From NCBI RefSeq assembly GCF_963678635.1, contig NC_087065.1, positions 31,876,784 to 31,940,783 of the forward strand: a stretch of DNA of 64,000 nucleotides. The letters run 5' to 3'. Position numbers and translations under genes: made by a program. Shown one piece after another: positions 63,531 to 64,000 of this stretch (within the stretch, counting starts at the first letter, position 1; each line of letters begins with the position of its first letter). The DNA is from Symsagittifera roscoffensis (taxonomy: Eukaryota; Xenacoelomorpha; Acoela; Convolutidae). The notes beneath the pieces are model-generated. The model was not told the DNA's origin, searched no databases, and was given only the letters and a program-made list of their open reading frames with translations.

Positions 63531-64000
63531 TTGGAGTATTTCGTGATTTCGAATTTTATTTGTAGACTATTTTGTTGGAGTATTTGGATGTTATGGTCAC
63601 GAATGTCTTCGTGGATGTCTTGTCTATATTGTAGTCTATGGAGTGCCCAATTGTGGAGTCGGTTACTTTTTGGATGTTGTCCAAATAATGGTGGAGTGTT
63701 GAACCTAAGTAATCTGAGGGTATGCTTGAGGTGCTACGTTGTGAAAGAAGTTTAGGGGTTTCCGGTATATGCTTTTTGGGTTTTCTGGAGTACTTGGTGA
63801 TGGGGATTGGGGTATATCAAAATGAACTCGGGGGGTTTGAAAATTTCTATTTCGTCGTGGATGTATAATTTGTCTATTTATTTCAACTGTATTTTGGTTT
63901 TGACTAAAGTTTCTTATTCTACTTAATTCTTGTGGTAATATTGGGTACAAGTTATATGTTATATAAGTTATATCGCTTAGAGGTGCCTGACGCTGAACTG
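63531..64000 (-). pseudogene. Second copy of pre-env segment, element 3
   Basis: Near-identical to 61060-61500, including the same internal deletion of about 310 bases. It lies directly upstream (in element orientation) of the pol fragment, so part of element 3 is tandemly duplicated. It runs off the window. Confidence 0.85.

Larger units (their letters stand above)
54449..64000 (-). mobile_element. Element 3: mirror copy of element 2, cut by window end
   Basis: Minus-strand env-class retrotransposon. Seen here are the 3' LTR, 3' UTR, intron, orphan ORF, env, pre-env ORF, membrane ORF, spacer and the last part of pol. At 63531 it jumps into a second copy of the pre-env region. It shares with element 2, and not with element 1, the 29-base env duplication and the TAG between membrane and pre-env ORFs. 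Confidence 0.93.

Overview
The window is AT-rich animal (probably invertebrate) nuclear DNA, almost entirely LTR retrotransposon. GT-AG introns, Ty3/gypsy polyproteins and a gypsy-type element with an envelope-like gene argue for a metazoan; the species cannot be named from the sequence. I see no intact host gene, only one host-like exon. Most of the window is one large env-bearing Ty3/gypsy family in three copies.

Element 1 (477-19313, +) is complete. Its 408-bp LTRs differ at one base by my reading, and the target-site duplication is AAAT. It has a primer-binding-site-like sequence, a structured 1.2-kb leader with a 77-aa ORF, a 155-aa ORF overlapping gag, and one uninterrupted 2740-aa gag-PR-RT-RNase H-IN frame. 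Downstream come two tiny membrane ORFs, a 378-codon frame with no methionine, an 872-aa envelope-like glycoprotein, and a 599-aa orphan ORF that ends at a splice donor. A 1.45-kb 3' tail precedes the 3' LTR. The downstream ORFs overlap or abut like a polycistronic cassette.

Element 2 (20741-41535, +) is an older, damaged copy of the same family. Its LTRs differ at about 9 of 411 positions. It carries a 1341-bp in-frame tandem duplication in gag, a foldback insertion of a second gypsy element inside integrase, and many stops and frameshifts. Element 3 (54449 to beyond 64000, -) is the mirror copy of element 2. Its 3' flank keeps CTAT, the tetranucleotide found before the 5' LTR of element 2, so elements 2 and 3 probably descend from one insertion.

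Elements 2 and 3 lie in the arms of a giant diverged palindrome, about 32.1-47.2 kb against 48.7-63.5 kb. From outside inward each arm holds: the 3' half of the env-class element, a spacer, a host-like terminal exon, a 361-bp LTR, and a decayed second gypsy element (element B). At the centre is a tandem array of about 139-bp units (47501-48738), each made of alternating hairpins, with a 200-N assembly gap inside it.

The most unusual biology is the downstream ORF cassette. In copies 2 and 3 the methionine-less frame follows the membrane ORF in frame after a single TAG, which suggests either stop readthrough or splicing. Other points of note are the conserved leader ORF, the orphan 599-aa ORF with its 3' intron, and the hairpin array at the palindrome centre.
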